This document shows positions 63,942 to 64,000 of a stretch of DNA of 64,000 nucleotides, piece by piece. The stretch is from contig NC_019703.1 in the NCBI RefSeq assembly GCF_000317045.1, positions 1,228,501 to 1,292,500 on the forward strand, read 5' to 3'. Every line of letters begins with the position of its first letter. The first letter of the stretch is position 1. The notes beneath the pieces are model-generated. The model was given only the letters and a program-made list of their open reading frames with translations. It did no database searches and was not told where the DNA came from. Source of the DNA: Geitlerinema sp. PCC 7407. Lineage in GTDB: Bacteria > Cyanobacteriota > Cyanobacteriia > PCC-7407. The position numbers and the translations under genes were made by a program.

Positions 63942-64000
63942 CTTGTGAACTGGAGTTTGAGATGGTTGATTGTGTCGAGCGGTTGGCCGATTGAGCGATC

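Overview
The window comes from a cyanobacterial chromosome of fairly high GC content. Three kinds of evidence show this: the palindrome GCGATCGC (HIP1) occurs throughout genes and spacers; genes restricted to or typical of oxygenic phototrophs are present (psbA, ycf37, pxcA, crtR, cofG, a short cyanobacterial-type hfq, a COP23-family protein); and a small polysaccharide cluster resembles the hps genes of filamentous, hormogonium-forming strains. The genus cannot be fixed from the sequence alone. The window is mostly ordinary core genome with short intergenic gaps and frequent strand switches. I found no tRNA, rRNA, CRISPR array, prophage or toxin-antitoxin pair. The only mobile element seen is one TnpB-only IS605-type insertion.

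Layout. 0-5.4 kb: the end of a VTT-domain membrane protein, a small monooxygenase-like protein, dapF diverging from hfq, a large CPA2 antiporter whose end overlaps hfq, and an MnmC-type tRNA methyltransferase. 5.4-13.9 kb: an HD-GYP response regulator, glmU, an isoaspartyl peptidase, a 58-residue DUF2256 zinc protein, a TrmJ-like methylase, a membrane-anchored beta-lactamase-fold protein and obg. 14-18 kb: an unusual C39-type peptidase with three repeats, a cysteine desulfurase, and a long empty AT-rich gap. 18-30 kb: a multi-sensor histidine kinase, mtnA, a geranylgeranyl-reductase-family flavoprotein, a Rieske oxygenase of the pheophorbide a oxygenase/Tic55 type, dxs, a secreted cysteine-repeat protein and an AddB-like P-loop protein. 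30-38 kb: pxcA, three surface-polysaccharide genes, a coiled-coil protein, a candidate structured RNA, a deoxyhypusine-synthase-family gene and aroC. 39-47.6 kb: psbA with a clear promoter and terminator, an unknown two-part protein, a PAS-LuxR regulator, cofG, rpmI-rplT, a solute-binding protein, ycf37 and the tnpB element. 47.6-64 kb: pyk, a COP23-like protein, crtR, gcvH, gcvP, a diguanylate cyclase, alaS, a PiT phosphate transporter and a coiled-coil/DMT transporter fusion.

Functional threads. Isoprenoid and pigment metabolism is represented by dxs, the geranylgeranyl-reductase-like flavoprotein, crtR and the Rieske oxygenase. Photosystem genes are psbA (a D1 with Glu130, the high-light type) and ycf37. 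Cyclic-di-GMP turnover is represented by one HD-GYP phosphodiesterase and one GGDEF cyclase whose receiver domain has lost its phospho-acceptor. Glycine cleavage (gcvH, gcvP) is split by a terminator-like hairpin. Most genes appear to be single transcription units, many bounded by strong hairpins, several with HIP1 at the tip of the stem.

The items most worth following up are a nested, partly mutually exclusive set of stems at 35871-36094 that looks like an unannotated non-coding RNA, the C39 peptidase with three repeats, the cysteine-repeat secreted protein, the coiled-coil/DMT fusion, the 112-nt hairpin beside tnpB, and the use of HIP1 as a terminator core.
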